NCBI GenBank assembly: GCA_041652155.1
Contig: JBAZHV010000009.1
Coordinates: forward strand, 1-41,709
Direction of reading: 5' to 3'
Source of the DNA: CAIMDX01 sp041652155
GTDB taxonomy: Bacteria > Patescibacteriota > Minisyncoccia > Minisyncoccales > JAQTVQ01
DNA: 41,709 nucleotides
Of this stretch, positions 29,196-37,970 are shown in pieces. Within the stretch, counting starts at the first letter, position 1. Each line of letters begins with the position of its first letter. The translations under genes were made by a program, and so were the position numbers. The notes beneath the pieces were generated by a model that saw nothing but the letters and a program-made list of their open reading frames with translations, was not told where the DNA came from and ran no database searches.

Positions 29196-29876
29196 ATGGC
29201 ACACAAAGTTAATCCTAAATTATTCCGCATTAAGGAAAATTCCGACTGGTTGTCCCAAGGATACTATGGAAGAGCTCCAAAATTGTATCTGGAGGAGGAT
29301 TTTAGAATAAGAGAAATTTTAAAATCCAGCTTAAAAGATGCTAGCGTTGAGAAGGTTGAAATAGAAAGATTTCCCCGCGAAGACAAGACGAGCATCCTGA
29401 TCTACACAGCCAGGCCCGGATTGGTCATTGGCCGCGGAGGAGAAGGGATAGAGGCTTTGAAAGTAAAGATCATCAAGCAACTGTTGAAAGGGAAGAGAGC
29501 CACGCAGAAAGAAGCGGAGCTGAAATTTAGGAAGACCAATATCGAGATAAAGGAAATTGCCGATCCTTGGATGTCTTCAGTTTTGGTGGCCCAGTGGGTT
29601 GCCCAGAGATTGGAGAAAAGAATGCCTTTCAGAAAACTTTTAAAGCAGGCGCTGGATAAAGTTTTAGCCCACAAGGAAGTGAAAGGAGCAAGAGTGGAAG
29701 TTTCCGGAAGATTGGATGGAGCCTCCATCGCCCGCCGAGAATGGCTGGGCCGCGGACAGCTTCCGAGAGGGACGGTCAGAGCCGATATCGATTACGGCTT
29801 TGAAGAAGCTCACTGCACTTATGGAGCTATCGGGATCAAAACCTGGATATATAAAGGCGAGAAATTCGGACGATAA
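29196..29876 (+). CDS. rpsC: 30S ribosomal protein S3
   Basis: This 226-residue protein starts MAHKVNPKLFRI, with a KH domain containing IYTARPGLVIGRGGEGIEALK (the GxxG loop, about 68-88) and the C-terminal domain VSGRLDGASIARREWLGRGQLPRGTVRADIDYG. S3 guards the mRNA entry channel. Normal length. Confidence 0.97.
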   Translation: MAHKVNPKLFRIKENSDWLSQGYYGRAPKLYLEEDFRIREILKSSLKDASVEKVEIERFPREDKTSILIYTARPGLVIGRGGEGIEALKVKIIKQLLKGKRATQKEAELKFRKTNIEIKEIADPWMSSVLVAQWVAQRLEKRMPFRKLLKQALDKVLAHKEVKGARVEVSGRLDGASIARREWLGRGQLPRGTVRADIDYGFEEAHCTYGAIGIKTWIYKGEKFGR

Positions 29877-29905
29877 AATATAATTGAAAGTTAAATAACA
29901 TTATT

Positions 29906-30319
29906 ATGTTGTTTCCTAAAAGAGTAAAATACAGAAAGCAGCAAAAGGGACGCAGCCGGAAAAGAACTTTTGAAAGCAGAGGCACAGAGATCAACTTTGG
30001 CAGCTTTGGCTTGAAGGCGGATGGATTAAAGTACATCACTTCCAAGCAGATCGAAGCTTGCAGGAGAGTTGTCATGAGATACCTTAAGAAAGGAGGAAAG
30101 CTTTGGATAAGAATTTTCCCCGACAAGTCCATTACCACCAAAGGAGTGGAAACGCCTATGGGTACCGGCAAAGGAGCTCCGGACCATTACGTATTCCCCG
30201 CCAAACCCGGAAGAATGCTGTTCGAGCTGGAAGGAGTCACCGAAGTTATCGCCCGCGAAGCGTTCAGAAAGGCGGGAGACAAGCTTCCGGTCAAAACAAA
30301 GTTTGTCAAGAAAGCGTAA
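29906..30319 (+). CDS. rplP: 50S ribosomal protein L16
   Basis: This 137-residue protein has FPKRVKYRKQQKGR at the start, the L16 signature RVVMRYLKKGGKLWIRIFPDKSITTKG, and MGTGKGAPDHYVFPAKPGRMLFEL. It stabilises the A-site tRNA elbow region of the 50S subunit. Normal length. Confidence 0.97.
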   Translation: MLFPKRVKYRKQQKGRSRKRTFESRGTEINFGSFGLKADGLKYITSKQIEACRRVVMRYLKKGGKLWIRIFPDKSITTKGVETPMGTGKGAPDHYVFPAKPGRMLFELEGVTEVIAREAFRKAGDKLPVKTKFVKKA

Positions 30320-30385
30320 GAAAGGGTTGATAAATTTTGAAATTCGGGTATTATAAATAAATCGTTTAATTTTGAAAACTTTTCG

Positions 30386-30568
30386 ATGAAAAAACCTGAA
30401 TTCAAACAGAAAACAAAAGAAGAGTTGGAAAAGATCTTAGGCGACAAAAGAAACGAAGTCCAGGTATTGGAGTTCCAGCTTGTTTCCGGCAAGATCAAAT
30501 CAGCCAAGGAGCTAAGAGCATCCAAGAAAGACATCGCCAGGATACTTACTATATTAAACCAAAAATAA
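30386..30568 (+). CDS. rpmC: 50S ribosomal protein L29
   Basis: This 60-residue, two-helix protein has the L29 pattern LEKILGDKRNEVQVLEFQLVSGKIKSAKELRASKKDIARILTILNQK. It lies at the exit tunnel beside L23. A 66-bp gap separates it from rplP; rpsQ follows by 12 bp. Confidence 0.93.
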   Translation: MKKPEFKQKTKEELEKILGDKRNEVQVLEFQLVSGKIKSAKELRASKKDIARILTILNQK

Positions 30569-30580
30569 ATTTTTATAACT

Positions 30581-30817
30581 ATGCCAAAACGACATTTAAC
30601 AGGTAAAGTTGTTTCGAACAAGATGCAGAAGACCGTGGTGGTCGAGGTTGAAAGCGTCAAAGAGCATCCTCTGTACAAGAAACAATACAAAACGCACAAG
30701 AACTACAAAGCCCACACGGAAGAAGGCAATTATCAGGTTGGAGACACGGTCGTTATTGAGGAGTGCGCCCCTGTTAGCAAAGATAAAAAATGGCAGGTAT
30801 TAGAGAAGTTACAATAA
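30581..30817 (+). CDS. rpsQ: 30S ribosomal protein S17
   Basis: This 78-residue OB-fold protein reads LTGKVVSNKMQKTVVVEVE, HPLYKKQYKTHKNYKAHTEEG and GDTVVIEECAPVSKDKKWQVLE. It matches S17 along its full length and binds 16S rRNA in the body of the 30S subunit. Confidence 0.96.
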   Translation: MPKRHLTGKVVSNKMQKTVVVEVESVKEHPLYKKQYKTHKNYKAHTEEGNYQVGDTVVIEECAPVSKDKKWQVLEKLQ

Positions 30818-30868
30818 TAAATTTGCGTTTTATAAAAATATAGCCGCATTAACCGTTGAGAGAATCAT

Positions 30869-31240
30869 ATGATACAGCTTAGGTCCATGTTAAATGTTGC
30901 CGACAACTCCGGAGCAAAGGTGATCCAATGCATCCAGGCTTTGGGCGGTACAGGAAGAAGATATTCCAGGCTAGGCGATATAATAGTGGCAGTGGTCATA
31001 ACTGCCGAACCTAGGAAATTAGTCAAAAAACATCAGATAGTCCGCGCAGTCATAGTGCGCCAGAGACAGGCTTTCAGGAGAGCCGATGGTTCTTATATCA
31101 GATTCGACGACAACGCGGCGGCAATTTTAGAAGGAACCACCAAAGAGCCGAAGGGGACGAGGATTTTAGGACCGATAGCCCGCGAGGTAAAAGAAGCCGG
31201 CTACGACAAAATAGGCACGATGGCCCCGGAGGTGCTTTAG
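30869..31240 (+). CDS. rplN: 50S ribosomal protein L14
   Basis: This 123-residue protein starts MIQLRSMLNVADNSGAKVIQCIQ and has RQAFRRADGSYIRFDDNAAAIL and GTRILGPIAREV, the full L14 pattern. It takes part in the intersubunit bridge near EF-G and RsfS sites. Normal length. Confidence 0.97.
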   Translation: MIQLRSMLNVADNSGAKVIQCIQALGGTGRRYSRLGDIIVAVVITAEPRKLVKKHQIVRAVIVRQRQAFRRADGSYIRFDDNAAAILEGTTKEPKGTRILGPIAREVKEAGYDKIGTMAPEVL

Positions 31241-31359
31241 CAGACAGATAAATTAAATTTCAAAAAGAATAATTAACAATCCCGCGCATACCCGCCTAAG
31301 CCTTGGCAAGGGCGAGAACAGCTCAAGAGCATAGAAGAGCAAGCGGATAGATCAAGATT
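31241..31359 (+). other. Gap between rplN and rplX
   Basis: These 119 bp are unusually long for this tightly packed cluster. I see only a small CCTTGGCAAGG palindrome near 31302-31313 and no gene or clear promoter. Confidence 0.3.
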
Positions 31360-31665
31360 ATGAAAATAAGAAAAAGCGATTTGGTTTTAGTAACATCAGG
31401 AGATGAACGCCTGAAAAAAGGCAAGGTTCTGAAAGTTCTTCCCAAGGAAGGCAAGGTTTTGGTCGAAGGAGTGAACTTTGTGAAAAAGCACGTGCGCCCG
31501 AAGCGCGCAGGCGAAAAAGGCCAGATCGTCCAGATAGCGAAACCGATCTCAACTTCAAAAGTGAAATTGATCTGTCCGAAATGCAACGCAGCTTCAAGAG
31601 TCGGCTGTTCGGTTAGCGGCGAAAAAAAGGCTCGCGTCTGCAAGAAATGCGGGCAAGAAATTTAA
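31360..31665 (+). CDS. rplX: 50S ribosomal protein L24
   Basis: This 101-residue protein has the N-terminal KOW motif (KSDLVLVTSGDERLKKGKVLKVLPKEGKVLVEGVN) and the KKHVRP segment. The C-terminal part carries two zinc-type pairs, CPKC (about 70-73) and CKKC (about 95-98), as in many full-length L24. It is an assembly initiator near the tunnel exit. Confidence 0.95.
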   Translation: MKIRKSDLVLVTSGDERLKKGKVLKVLPKEGKVLVEGVNFVKKHVRPKRAGEKGQIVQIAKPISTSKVKLICPKCNAASRVGCSVSGEKKARVCKKCGQEI

Positions 31666-31685
31666 TTAATATAAGCTAACGAAAA

Positions 31686-32252
31686 ATGGTTTCAAATATT
31701 AAGGAAAAATATCAAAAAGAAGTTATCCCGGCCCTCAAAGAAAAGCTTGGAAACGAAAATGTAATGGCTTTGCCCAAGATCACCAAGGCTGTTATTAACA
31801 TTGGTTTCGGCCGCATGATATTGCAGAAAGCCACGAAAGACGAGCAGAGAAAATTGACAGAATATATAGTGGAGAATCTCACCCAGATCGCGGGGCAGAA
31901 ACCAGTTTTAACAAAGTCAAAGAAGTCCATCTCCGCATTCAAAACAAGAGAAGGGATGGTTCTTGGCGCCAAAGTCACATTAAGAGGACAAAGACTTTTT
32001 GATTTTTTGGAAAAAATGATTAATATAGTAATGCCTCGTTCGAGAGATTTTCAGGGCATTCCTGAAAGCGCCGTGGACAGCAGCGGCAATTTGAACATCG
32101 GCGTTAAGGAGCATATCGCTTTCCCGGAAATTTCTCCGGAGAGATCGCCGATAATCCTTGGATTGGAGGTAACCGTGGTAACAACCGCTAAAAGCAGAGA
32201 AAGAGGCTTGGCCCTGTTTAACCTGCTCGGATTTCCATTTAAGAAACAATAA
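31686..32252 (+). CDS. rplE: 50S ribosomal protein L5
   Basis: This 188-residue protein includes ALPKITKAVINIGFGR, GQKPVLTKSKKSISAFKTREGMVLGAKVTLRG and the central SRDFQGIPESAVDSSGNLNIGVKEHIAFPEI, the L5 signature. It binds 5S rRNA. Slightly longer than the usual 179. Its stop is 1 bp before the next start codon. Confidence 0.97.
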   Translation: MVSNIKEKYQKEVIPALKEKLGNENVMALPKITKAVINIGFGRMILQKATKDEQRKLTEYIVENLTQIAGQKPVLTKSKKSISAFKTREGMVLGAKVTLRGQRLFDFLEKMINIVMPRSRDFQGIPESAVDSSGNLNIGVKEHIAFPEISPERSPIILGLEVTVVTTAKSRERGLALFNLLGFPFKKQ

Positions 32253-32253
32253 T

Positions 32254-32439
32254 ATGGCAAGAACATCAGAAATAGCAAAAGCAAATAAGACACCTAAGTT
32301 TTCCTCTCGCACAGAAAGAAGATGTTTCCGTTGCGGAAGAAGACACGGCTATATGAGAAAGTTCGGCTTATGCCGCATTTGTTTCAGAGAGATGGCCCAG
32401 AAAGGAGAAATCCCGGGAATTAAAAAATCTTCATGGTAA
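32254..32439 (+). CDS. rpsZ: 30S ribosomal protein S14, zinc-binding type
   Basis: This is the 61-residue short S14 form. CFRCGRRHGYMRKFGLCRICFREMAQKGEIPGIKKSSW has two CxxC pairs (about 24-27 and 40-43) that bind zinc, and the canonical K-K-S-S-W end. It starts right after rplE and is probably coupled to it. Confidence 0.97.
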   Translation: MARTSEIAKANKTPKFSSRTERRCFRCGRRHGYMRKFGLCRICFREMAQKGEIPGIKKSSW

Positions 32440-32502
32440 TAATCCGGTTACTGGGCGTTAAATTGATTTAGCGCTTAAGACCGATTATTCAGACACACAA
32501 TT

Positions 32503-32895
32503 ATGGATCCGTTATCAGATATGTTTACTCTAATAATGAACGCCCAAGCGGTTGCTAAAAAGCAGGCGACCGTTTCTCCGTGCTCCAATATGAAATTTCA
32601 AATATTGGAGATATTAAAGGGAGAGGGATTCATTTTGGACGCGAAGAAAAAAGGGAAAGACCCGAAGAAGAAAATTTTAGTCGACCTGAAGTACAACGAA
32701 GACGGAACCCCGGCTCTTTCAAGGATAAAAAGGATCTCCAAACTGGGGAAGAGAGTTTATGTCTCCGTTCAAGAAATAAAGCGCGTAAGGTCGGGATACG
32801 GCATCTCGATCATTTCCACCTCTAAAGGTCTGATGACGAACAAAGAAGCCCGCAAGCAGAAAGTGGGGGGAGAGATGATCGCTGAAATTTGGTAA
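32503..32895 (+). CDS. rpsH: 30S ribosomal protein S8
   Basis: This 130-residue protein starts DPLSDMFTLIMNAQAVAKKQATVSP and ends with VRSGYGISIISTSKGLMTNKEARKQKVGGEMIAEIW, the S8 C-terminal rRNA-binding signature. In other bacteria S8 also represses the spc operon. Normal length. Confidence 0.97.
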   Translation: MDPLSDMFTLIMNAQAVAKKQATVSPCSNMKFQILEILKGEGFILDAKKKGKDPKKKILVDLKYNEDGTPALSRIKRISKLGKRVYVSVQEIKRVRSGYGISIISTSKGLMTNKEARKQKVGGEMIAEIW

Positions 32896-32923
32896 TTAGA
32901 TCCGTAATTAATTTTATAAATTT

Positions 32924-33475
32924 ATGTCTCGCGTAGGTAAAAAACCAGTCCAAATACCGACAGGAGTAGAAGTGAAAATAGACAGTGAGATGATCAGCGT
33001 CAAGGGTCCGAAAGGATCTATTTCCAAGCCGATCCCGGTCGGAGTTTTGGTCGAGCAAAAAGAAAACGAGATCATCGTCAACCCCGTATCGATGAGCAAA
33101 AGGAATAAGGCCCTGTGGGGTTTGGTCAGAATGATAATTTCCAATATGGTCGAAGGATCCGTGAAGGAGTTCGAGAAAAAGCTTGAATTGCAGGGAGTCG
33201 GATTCAGGGCAAATGTCCAGGGTAATGAACTGGTATTGGAGGTGGGTTTCAGCCACAATGTTAAGATATCCGCACCGGAAGGAATAAAATTCGCCGTTGA
33301 AAAGAGCGTGATCATTGTTTCCGGAATAGATAAAGAATTGGTGGGACAGATAGCGGCGACCATCAGGAGAGTGAGACCGCCGGAACCATATAAAGGAAAG
33401 GGGATCAGATATTTGGGAGAGTATGTGAAGATAAAACTTGGAAAGAAGGCAGCTGGCGCGGCTGGAGGAGCCTAA
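32924..33475 (+). CDS. rplF: 50S ribosomal protein L6
   Basis: This 183-residue protein has SRVGKKPVQIPTGVEV, the duplicated L6 fold, and the C-terminal signature RRVRPPEPYKGKGIRYLGEYVKIKLGKK (about 149-176). It lies near the sarcin-ricin loop and the factor-binding site. Normal length plus a short Ala/Gly tail. Confidence 0.97.
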   Translation: MSRVGKKPVQIPTGVEVKIDSEMISVKGPKGSISKPIPVGVLVEQKENEIIVNPVSMSKRNKALWGLVRMIISNMVEGSVKEFEKKLELQGVGFRANVQGNELVLEVGFSHNVKISAPEGIKFAVEKSVIIVSGIDKELVGQIAATIRRVRPPEPYKGKGIRYLGEYVKIKLGKKAAGAAGGA

Positions 33476-33503
33476 CTTTAATACCCATTAAATTATTACT
33501 ATT

Positions 33504-33869
33504 ATGTTGTTCACACAAGAAAAAAGAATCAGACGGCACGCAAGAGGCAGAGCCAAAATTAAAGGGGGCGATAAAAATCCAAGGCTTTCTATTTTCAGAT
33601 CCAGCAATCATGTTTACGTCCAATTGATAGACGATAACAGGGGATTGACATTAGCTTCAGCCAGCGACCGCGAGATCAAAGCGAAAAAAACAGACGGCAA
33701 AGAGATGACCAACAAGGTCGCCATGGCTTACGAGATCGGAAAGTTGATAGCTCAAAAGGCTAAAGATTTGAAGATCGAGAAAGCTATCTTTGACAAGAGC
33801 GGTTACGGCTATCACGGCAGGATAAAAGCATTGGCCCAGGGAGCCAGAGATGGAGGACTCGTATTCTAA
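33504..33869 (+). CDS. rplR: 50S ribosomal protein L18
   Basis: This 121-residue protein has RRHARGRAKIKGGDKNPRLSIFRSSNHVYVQLIDDNRGLTLASASD and ends SGYGYHGRIKALAQGARDGGLVF, the full L18 pattern. It binds 5S rRNA together with L5. Normal length. Confidence 0.97.
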   Translation: MLFTQEKRIRRHARGRAKIKGGDKNPRLSIFRSSNHVYVQLIDDNRGLTLASASDREIKAKKTDGKEMTNKVAMAYEIGKLIAQKAKDLKIEKAIFDKSGYGYHGRIKALAQGARDGGLVF

Positions 33870-33904
33870 ATAATTTAAAAATTGCTAATAAAAAAGAGAA
33901 ACAA

Positions 33905-34495
33905 ATGACGACCGAAAATACCACACCCGTTAAAACAAAAAATTTCTCCGGCAATAACAGGAGAAGAGACTATCGATCGGAAAAACCAAAAGACGAATTT
34001 GATTCGAAGCTTTTAGATCTGGCTCGCGTTACCAGAGTTTCTGCCGGAGGAAAGCAGATGAGATTTCGCGCGGTTATCGTGGTCGGAAACAAAATGGGAA
34101 AGATCGGTGTGGGCGTCGCCAAAGGTTTGGATGTTCCTCAAGCGATAGATAAAGCCACCAAATTGGCGAAGAAGAGCGTTATGATCGTTCCGACAGTAAA
34201 AGGAACCATTCCCCACGAAGTGACGGCTAAATTCGGCGCGGCCGAAGTTCTATTGAAGCCGCAAGCCAAAGGAAAAGGCTTGGTTGCCGGCGGAACCGTG
34301 CGCTTGCTGTGCGCTTTATCCGGCATTCAAGACGTTTCTTCAAAGGTTATCGGAAACACCTCGAACAAGCTTAACAATGCCATGGCTACAATCGAAGCTT
34401 TTAAGAAATTAAGAGGATTCAAACCGTCTGCCAGCCAGGAAACAGCGAAAGAGGCTGCCGAACAGAAAGAAAATAAAGAAGCAACAGAATCATAA
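33905..34495 (+). CDS. rpsE: 30S ribosomal protein S5
   Basis: This 196-residue protein has FDSKLLDLARVTRVSAGGKQMRFRAVIVVGNKMGKIGVGVAKG (double-stranded-RNA-binding-like N-terminal domain) and AAEVLLKPQAKGKGLVAGGTVRLLCALSGIQDVSSKVIGNTSNKLN. An N-terminal Thr/Lys-rich and a C-terminal Glu/Lys/Ala tail extend it. S5 guards accuracy and mRNA unwinding. rplO follows after 18 bp with no rpmD between. Confidence 0.96.
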   Translation: MTTENTTPVKTKNFSGNNRRRDYRSEKPKDEFDSKLLDLARVTRVSAGGKQMRFRAVIVVGNKMGKIGVGVAKGLDVPQAIDKATKLAKKSVMIVPTVKGTIPHEVTAKFGAAEVLLKPQAKGKGLVAGGTVRLLCALSGIQDVSSKVIGNTSNKLNNAMATIEAFKKLRGFKPSASQETAKEAAEQKENKEATES

Positions 34496-34513
34496 TCTCT
34501 AAGTTTTTGGAAC

Positions 34514-35164
34514 ATGCAGATACATCAAATTAAAACCATCCATAAAGAAAAAGAGCCCAAAAGAGTGGGCCGCGGAGGAAAGCGCGGCACTTATTGCGGC
34601 CGCGGAGGAAAAGGCCAGACAGCCAGAGCCGGACACAAAATGCAGCCGGTGATCCGCGAATTGATCAAAAGATATCCTAAGTTAAGAGGCTATCGTTTTG
34701 GGACCGGAAAGAAGGAAGATTTTGTTGTTGTCAATCTGGATGTCCTGGAAAAGAATTTCGACCAGAAATCTATCGTCAGCCCGGAAAAACTTCTTGAGAA
34801 AGGATTGGTCCGCAAACTGTTCAATAGGGTTCCGGGAGTAAAGATCTTGGGAAAAGCGGAGTTGACCAAAGTTTTGATAGTCGAAAATTGTTTTGTTTCA
34901 AAAGGAGCCAAAGAGCTTATAGAAAAAGCGGGAGGCCAGGTCGTGGAGTCAAAAGGCCAAAAAGCCAAGACCGCCAAGGCCCAGGTAAAAACCGCCAGGA
35001 ACGTTCAAAGGCTTGAGAAGAAAGCGAAAGCGCAAGAGAAGGTCAAAGCGAAGGAAGCCTCGGCAAAGGCAAGCCAAGCGAAGGCTAAGGCCGATAAAGA
35101 CGCTAAATCCGCCAAGCAAAAAGCCACTAAGGCCGCTCCGGCCGCAGCAAAGAATAAAAAATAA
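34514..35164 (+). CDS. rplO: 50S ribosomal protein L15 with long Lys/Ala tail
   Basis: Residues 1-145 follow L15: KRVGRGGKRGTYCGRGGKGQTARAGHK (Gly-rich N-terminus) and the C-terminal globular part with VLIVENCFVSKGAKELIEKAGGQVV. The last 70 residues are a Lys/Ala/Gln repeat-like tail predicted to be helical or disordered. Total 216 against about 145. It directly precedes secY. Confidence 0.95.
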   Translation: MQIHQIKTIHKEKEPKRVGRGGKRGTYCGRGGKGQTARAGHKMQPVIRELIKRYPKLRGYRFGTGKKEDFVVVNLDVLEKNFDQKSIVSPEKLLEKGLVRKLFNRVPGVKILGKAELTKVLIVENCFVSKGAKELIEKAGGQVVESKGQKAKTAKAQVKTARNVQRLEKKAKAQEKVKAKEASAKASQAKAKADKDAKSAKQKATKAAPAAAKNKK

Positions 35165-35191
35165 ATCCATTTGGTATCAGGTTTTGCAAAT

Positions 35192-36472
35192 ATGCCAGGC
35201 TTAAACAAAATTACCCAATTATTCAGGATCAAAGATCTAAGAAATAAAATATTTTTTGTCTTGGGAGTGTTCGCCGTTTTCAGATTGATGGCCAATTTGC
35301 CGATACCCGGAATAGACGCTACCAAAGTGCAGGAGATCATCGGCGGAAACCAGTATTTGGGATTCCTGAATATGCTTAGCGGAGGAGCTTTGAGCAATCT
35401 CTCCATAGTAATGCTTGGATTGAGCCCTTACATTACGGCCATGATCATTCTCCAGATATTGACCTTGATCTTCCCCAAATTGGAAAAGCTCTATAAAGAA
35501 GAAGGAGAGCAGGGCCGCCAAAAGTTCAACCAATATTGCCGCATAGCCGCGATACCTCTTGCCGCTTTGCAAGGTTACGCGATGATCATTTTGTTCAAAA
35601 GCCAAGGATGGATATCAGAACTGTCTTTGCCTGTTTTGCTTGTTTCGGTGCTGACGATCACCGCCGGTTCCATGATAATGATGTGGCTGGGAGAATTGCT
35701 GACCGAGAAAGGCATAGGAAACGGAGTTTCTCTGTTGATCTTTGCCGGTATCGTCGCCGATCTTCCTGGTAATATCCTTCAAATGGCCTCTTCTTTCGAC
35801 CAGACCCAGGTATTGTATTACGTTCTATTCTTCTTTGCCGCTATTTTTATTATCAGCAGCGTTATCTTCATTACTGAAGGAAGGCGCAACATTCCGGTCT
35901 CTTACGCTAAGAGAGTGCGCGGTTCGAAGATGTATGGGGGAGTTTCGACCTATTTGCCTTTGAACATCAACCCAGCCGGAGTTATACCGATCATTTTCGC
36001 CTTATCTCTTTTAATGTTGCCCACCATGCTTGCCGGCTTATTGAAAAGCGCGGGCGGATGGGTAGGGACTGCCGCCGCTTCAGCCACTTCATTTTTGGAA
36101 AATCCTTGGGTGTACGGCATCTCTTATTTCTTTTTGGTTTTCGTATTCACATTTTTCTACACAGCCGTAACTTTTGATCCCAAGTCCATTTCGACCAATC
36201 TCCAAAAGATGGGGGGATTCATTCCCGGCATCAGGCCCGGAGTTTCAACCGCCAATTATCTTACTCATATCCTGAACAGGGTATTGGTTGTCGGCGCTTT
36301 GTTCTTGGGCTTGATCGCTATCATGCCTTCGATCATCCAGGGCGTAACCAACGTAAAGCAGTTCGGGTTCTTCATCGGAGGAACAGCGGTCTTGATCATT
36401 GTCAGCGTGGTTTTGGAAACAGCGAGGCAAGTAAAAGCCCAGATCGAGATGCGCAATTACGAAAAATTCTAA
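35192..36472 (+). CDS. secY: Protein translocase subunit SecY
   Basis: This 426-residue membrane protein has ten hydrophobic segments. Motifs include LPIPGIDATKV (first periplasmic region), LGLSPYITAMIILQIL, EGEQGRQKFNQYCR, GIGNGVSLLIFAGIV, the loop KRVRGSKMYGGVSTYLPLNINPAGVIPIIFA, and the end FIGGTAVLIIVSVVLETARQVKAQIEMRNYE. It forms the protein-conducting channel with SecE and SecG. The ATG at 35192 gives the typical CPR/Gram-positive-like N-terminus (MPGLNKITQLFRIKDLRNKI); a TTG seven codons upstream is less likely. Confidence 0.97.
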   Translation: MPGLNKITQLFRIKDLRNKIFFVLGVFAVFRLMANLPIPGIDATKVQEIIGGNQYLGFLNMLSGGALSNLSIVMLGLSPYITAMIILQILTLIFPKLEKLYKEEGEQGRQKFNQYCRIAAIPLAALQGYAMIILFKSQGWISELSLPVLLVSVLTITAGSMIMMWLGELLTEKGIGNGVSLLIFAGIVADLPGNILQMASSFDQTQVLYYVLFFFAAIFIISSVIFITEGRRNIPVSYAKRVRGSKMYGGVSTYLPLNINPAGVIPIIFALSLLMLPTMLAGLLKSAGGWVGTAAASATSFLENPWVYGISYFFLVFVFTFFYTAVTFDPKSISTNLQKMGGFIPGIRPGVSTANYLTHILNRVLVVGALFLGLIAIMPSIIQGVTNVKQFGFFIGGTAVLIIVSVVLETARQVKAQIEMRNYEKF

Positions 36473-36496
36473 CTTTATATCTCAATCTCTCAAAAA

Positions 36497-37168
36497 ATGG
36501 GAAAAGACGAATTGGCAATTTGTTTATTGGGCCGCCCGGGATCGGGTAAGGGAACCCAAGCAAAATTAATCGTCGAAAAATTCAATTTGGCTTATTTCGG
36601 TTCAGGCCAGGTTTTAAGAGAACGCCAGCAGGCAAGCGACTATACCGGTGAAAAACTCAAAGAAGTGATGGAAAAGGGCCAATTGGTGCCCAGTTTTATC
36701 GCTTCCAAGCTTTGGACAGATAAACTTGAGGAATATAAAGCGAATTCTGATCTGAAAGGTTTCGTTTTGGATGGCAGTCCCAGAACCATTCCGGAAGCCA
36801 AACTTTTAGACGAAGCTCTTGTTTGGTACCGCTGGCAGATAGATAAAGTTTTTTTGGTGGATATCTCCAAAGAGACCTCTTTCAACCGTTTGGCCAAGCG
36901 CAGGCAATGCGTTAAATGCGGACGGTTGACCCCGTACGAAGAAAAATACTCGAACATCAAAGTTTGCGACCAGTGCGGCGGAGAATTCGTTGTCCGTTTG
37001 GATGACAATCCCGAGTCGATCAGGGAAAGGCTTGCCATTTACGATAAAGAGATGGAACCGATCCTTGATTTTTACGAGAAGCAAGGCAAGCTGGTAAAAA
37101 TAAACGGAGAACAGCCTATAGAGGCGGTCTTCGAAGATATACTAAAAAATTTAGAAGGGTGTTTGTAG
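36497..37168 (+). CDS. adk: Adenylate kinase
   Basis: This 223-residue enzyme has LLGRPGSGKGTQAKLIVEKF (P-loop about 10-29), the AMP-binding FVLDGSPRTIPEAKLLD and a zinc-type LID with CVKCGRLTP and CDQCGG. It converts ATP + AMP to two ADP. Its place between secY and map is the classical one, which identifies it as the housekeeping enzyme, in contrast with the long paralogue at 17181. DGSPRT where DGFPRT is usual is a small change in the AMP site. Confidence 0.95.
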   Translation: MGKDELAICLLGRPGSGKGTQAKLIVEKFNLAYFGSGQVLRERQQASDYTGEKLKEVMEKGQLVPSFIASKLWTDKLEEYKANSDLKGFVLDGSPRTIPEAKLLDEALVWYRWQIDKVFLVDISKETSFNRLAKRRQCVKCGRLTPYEEKYSNIKVCDQCGGEFVVRLDDNPESIRERLAIYDKEMEPILDFYEKQGKLVKINGEQPIEAVFEDILKNLEGCL

Positions 37169-37169
37169 A

Positions 37170-37970
37170 ATGATTTACGTAAAATCGCCGGAAGAAATAG
37201 AAATAATGGCAGAAGGAGGGAAGATTTTAGCCAGTATTGTAAAACAGTGCGTTAAGGAAGTCAAACCGGGAGGTACCACTAACGATTTGGATAGGCTCGC
37301 AGAGAGCCTGATTTTAAAATATGGAGGAAAATGTTCCTTCAAAGGCTACAACGGATTTCCGGCCTGCGCTTGCATTTCAGTGAACGAAGAGATAGTCCAC
37401 GGCGTTCCTTCGGGCAGAAAATTAAAGCAGGGAGATCTGTTGAAATTCGATTTGGGGCTTTATTATAAAGGATTTCACAGCGATATGGCCGTGACCGTGC
37501 CTGTCGGAGAGGTGGATTTTGAATCCCAGCGCTTGATCAGAGTGACCAAAAAAGCGTTGAAGCGCGGCATAAAAAAGTGCCGTTCCATAAATACTTTCGG
37601 CGATATTTCCAACACTATCCAGCGCTATATCGAAACCCAGGGTTTTAGCGTGGCCCGCGATCTTTGCGGCCACGGTATAGGCAGATTTTTGCACGAAGAT
37701 CCGGAGATATTGAACTACGGAAAAAGAGGCAAGGGAGCGGCGATAGCGGAGGGAATGGTCTTTTGTCTTGAGCCTATGGCCAACATAGGCACGGGAGAGA
37801 TAAAAATGTCCAAGAATGATCTGACCTTCGAAACGAAAGACGGCTCTCTGTCCGCCCACTTCGAGCATATGATAGCGATAGTCAACGGAGAACCAAAAGT
37901 GCTGACGGATATGGGAGACCCGGACGCGGAAGATCAGGACGAAGAAGAACAAACGCAAACAGCCAAGTAA
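37170..37970 (+). CDS. map: Methionine aminopeptidase, type I
   Basis: This 266-residue pita-bread-fold metalloprotease has five metal ligands in view: KFDLGLYYKGFHSDMAVTVPVG (the two Asp), GHGIGRFLHEDPEI (His), FCLEPMAN (Glu) and SLSAHFEHMIAI (Glu). It removes the initiator Met from nascent proteins. A Glu/Asp/Gln-rich tail of about 15 residues ends it. It starts 1 bp after adk and is the last gene before two strong hairpins. Confidence 0.96.
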   Translation: MIYVKSPEEIEIMAEGGKILASIVKQCVKEVKPGGTTNDLDRLAESLILKYGGKCSFKGYNGFPACACISVNEEIVHGVPSGRKLKQGDLLKFDLGLYYKGFHSDMAVTVPVGEVDFESQRLIRVTKKALKRGIKKCRSINTFGDISNTIQRYIETQGFSVARDLCGHGIGRFLHEDPEILNYGKRGKGAAIAEGMVFCLEPMANIGTGEIKMSKNDLTFETKDGSLSAHFEHMIAIVNGEPKVLTDMGDPDAEDQDEEEQTQTAK

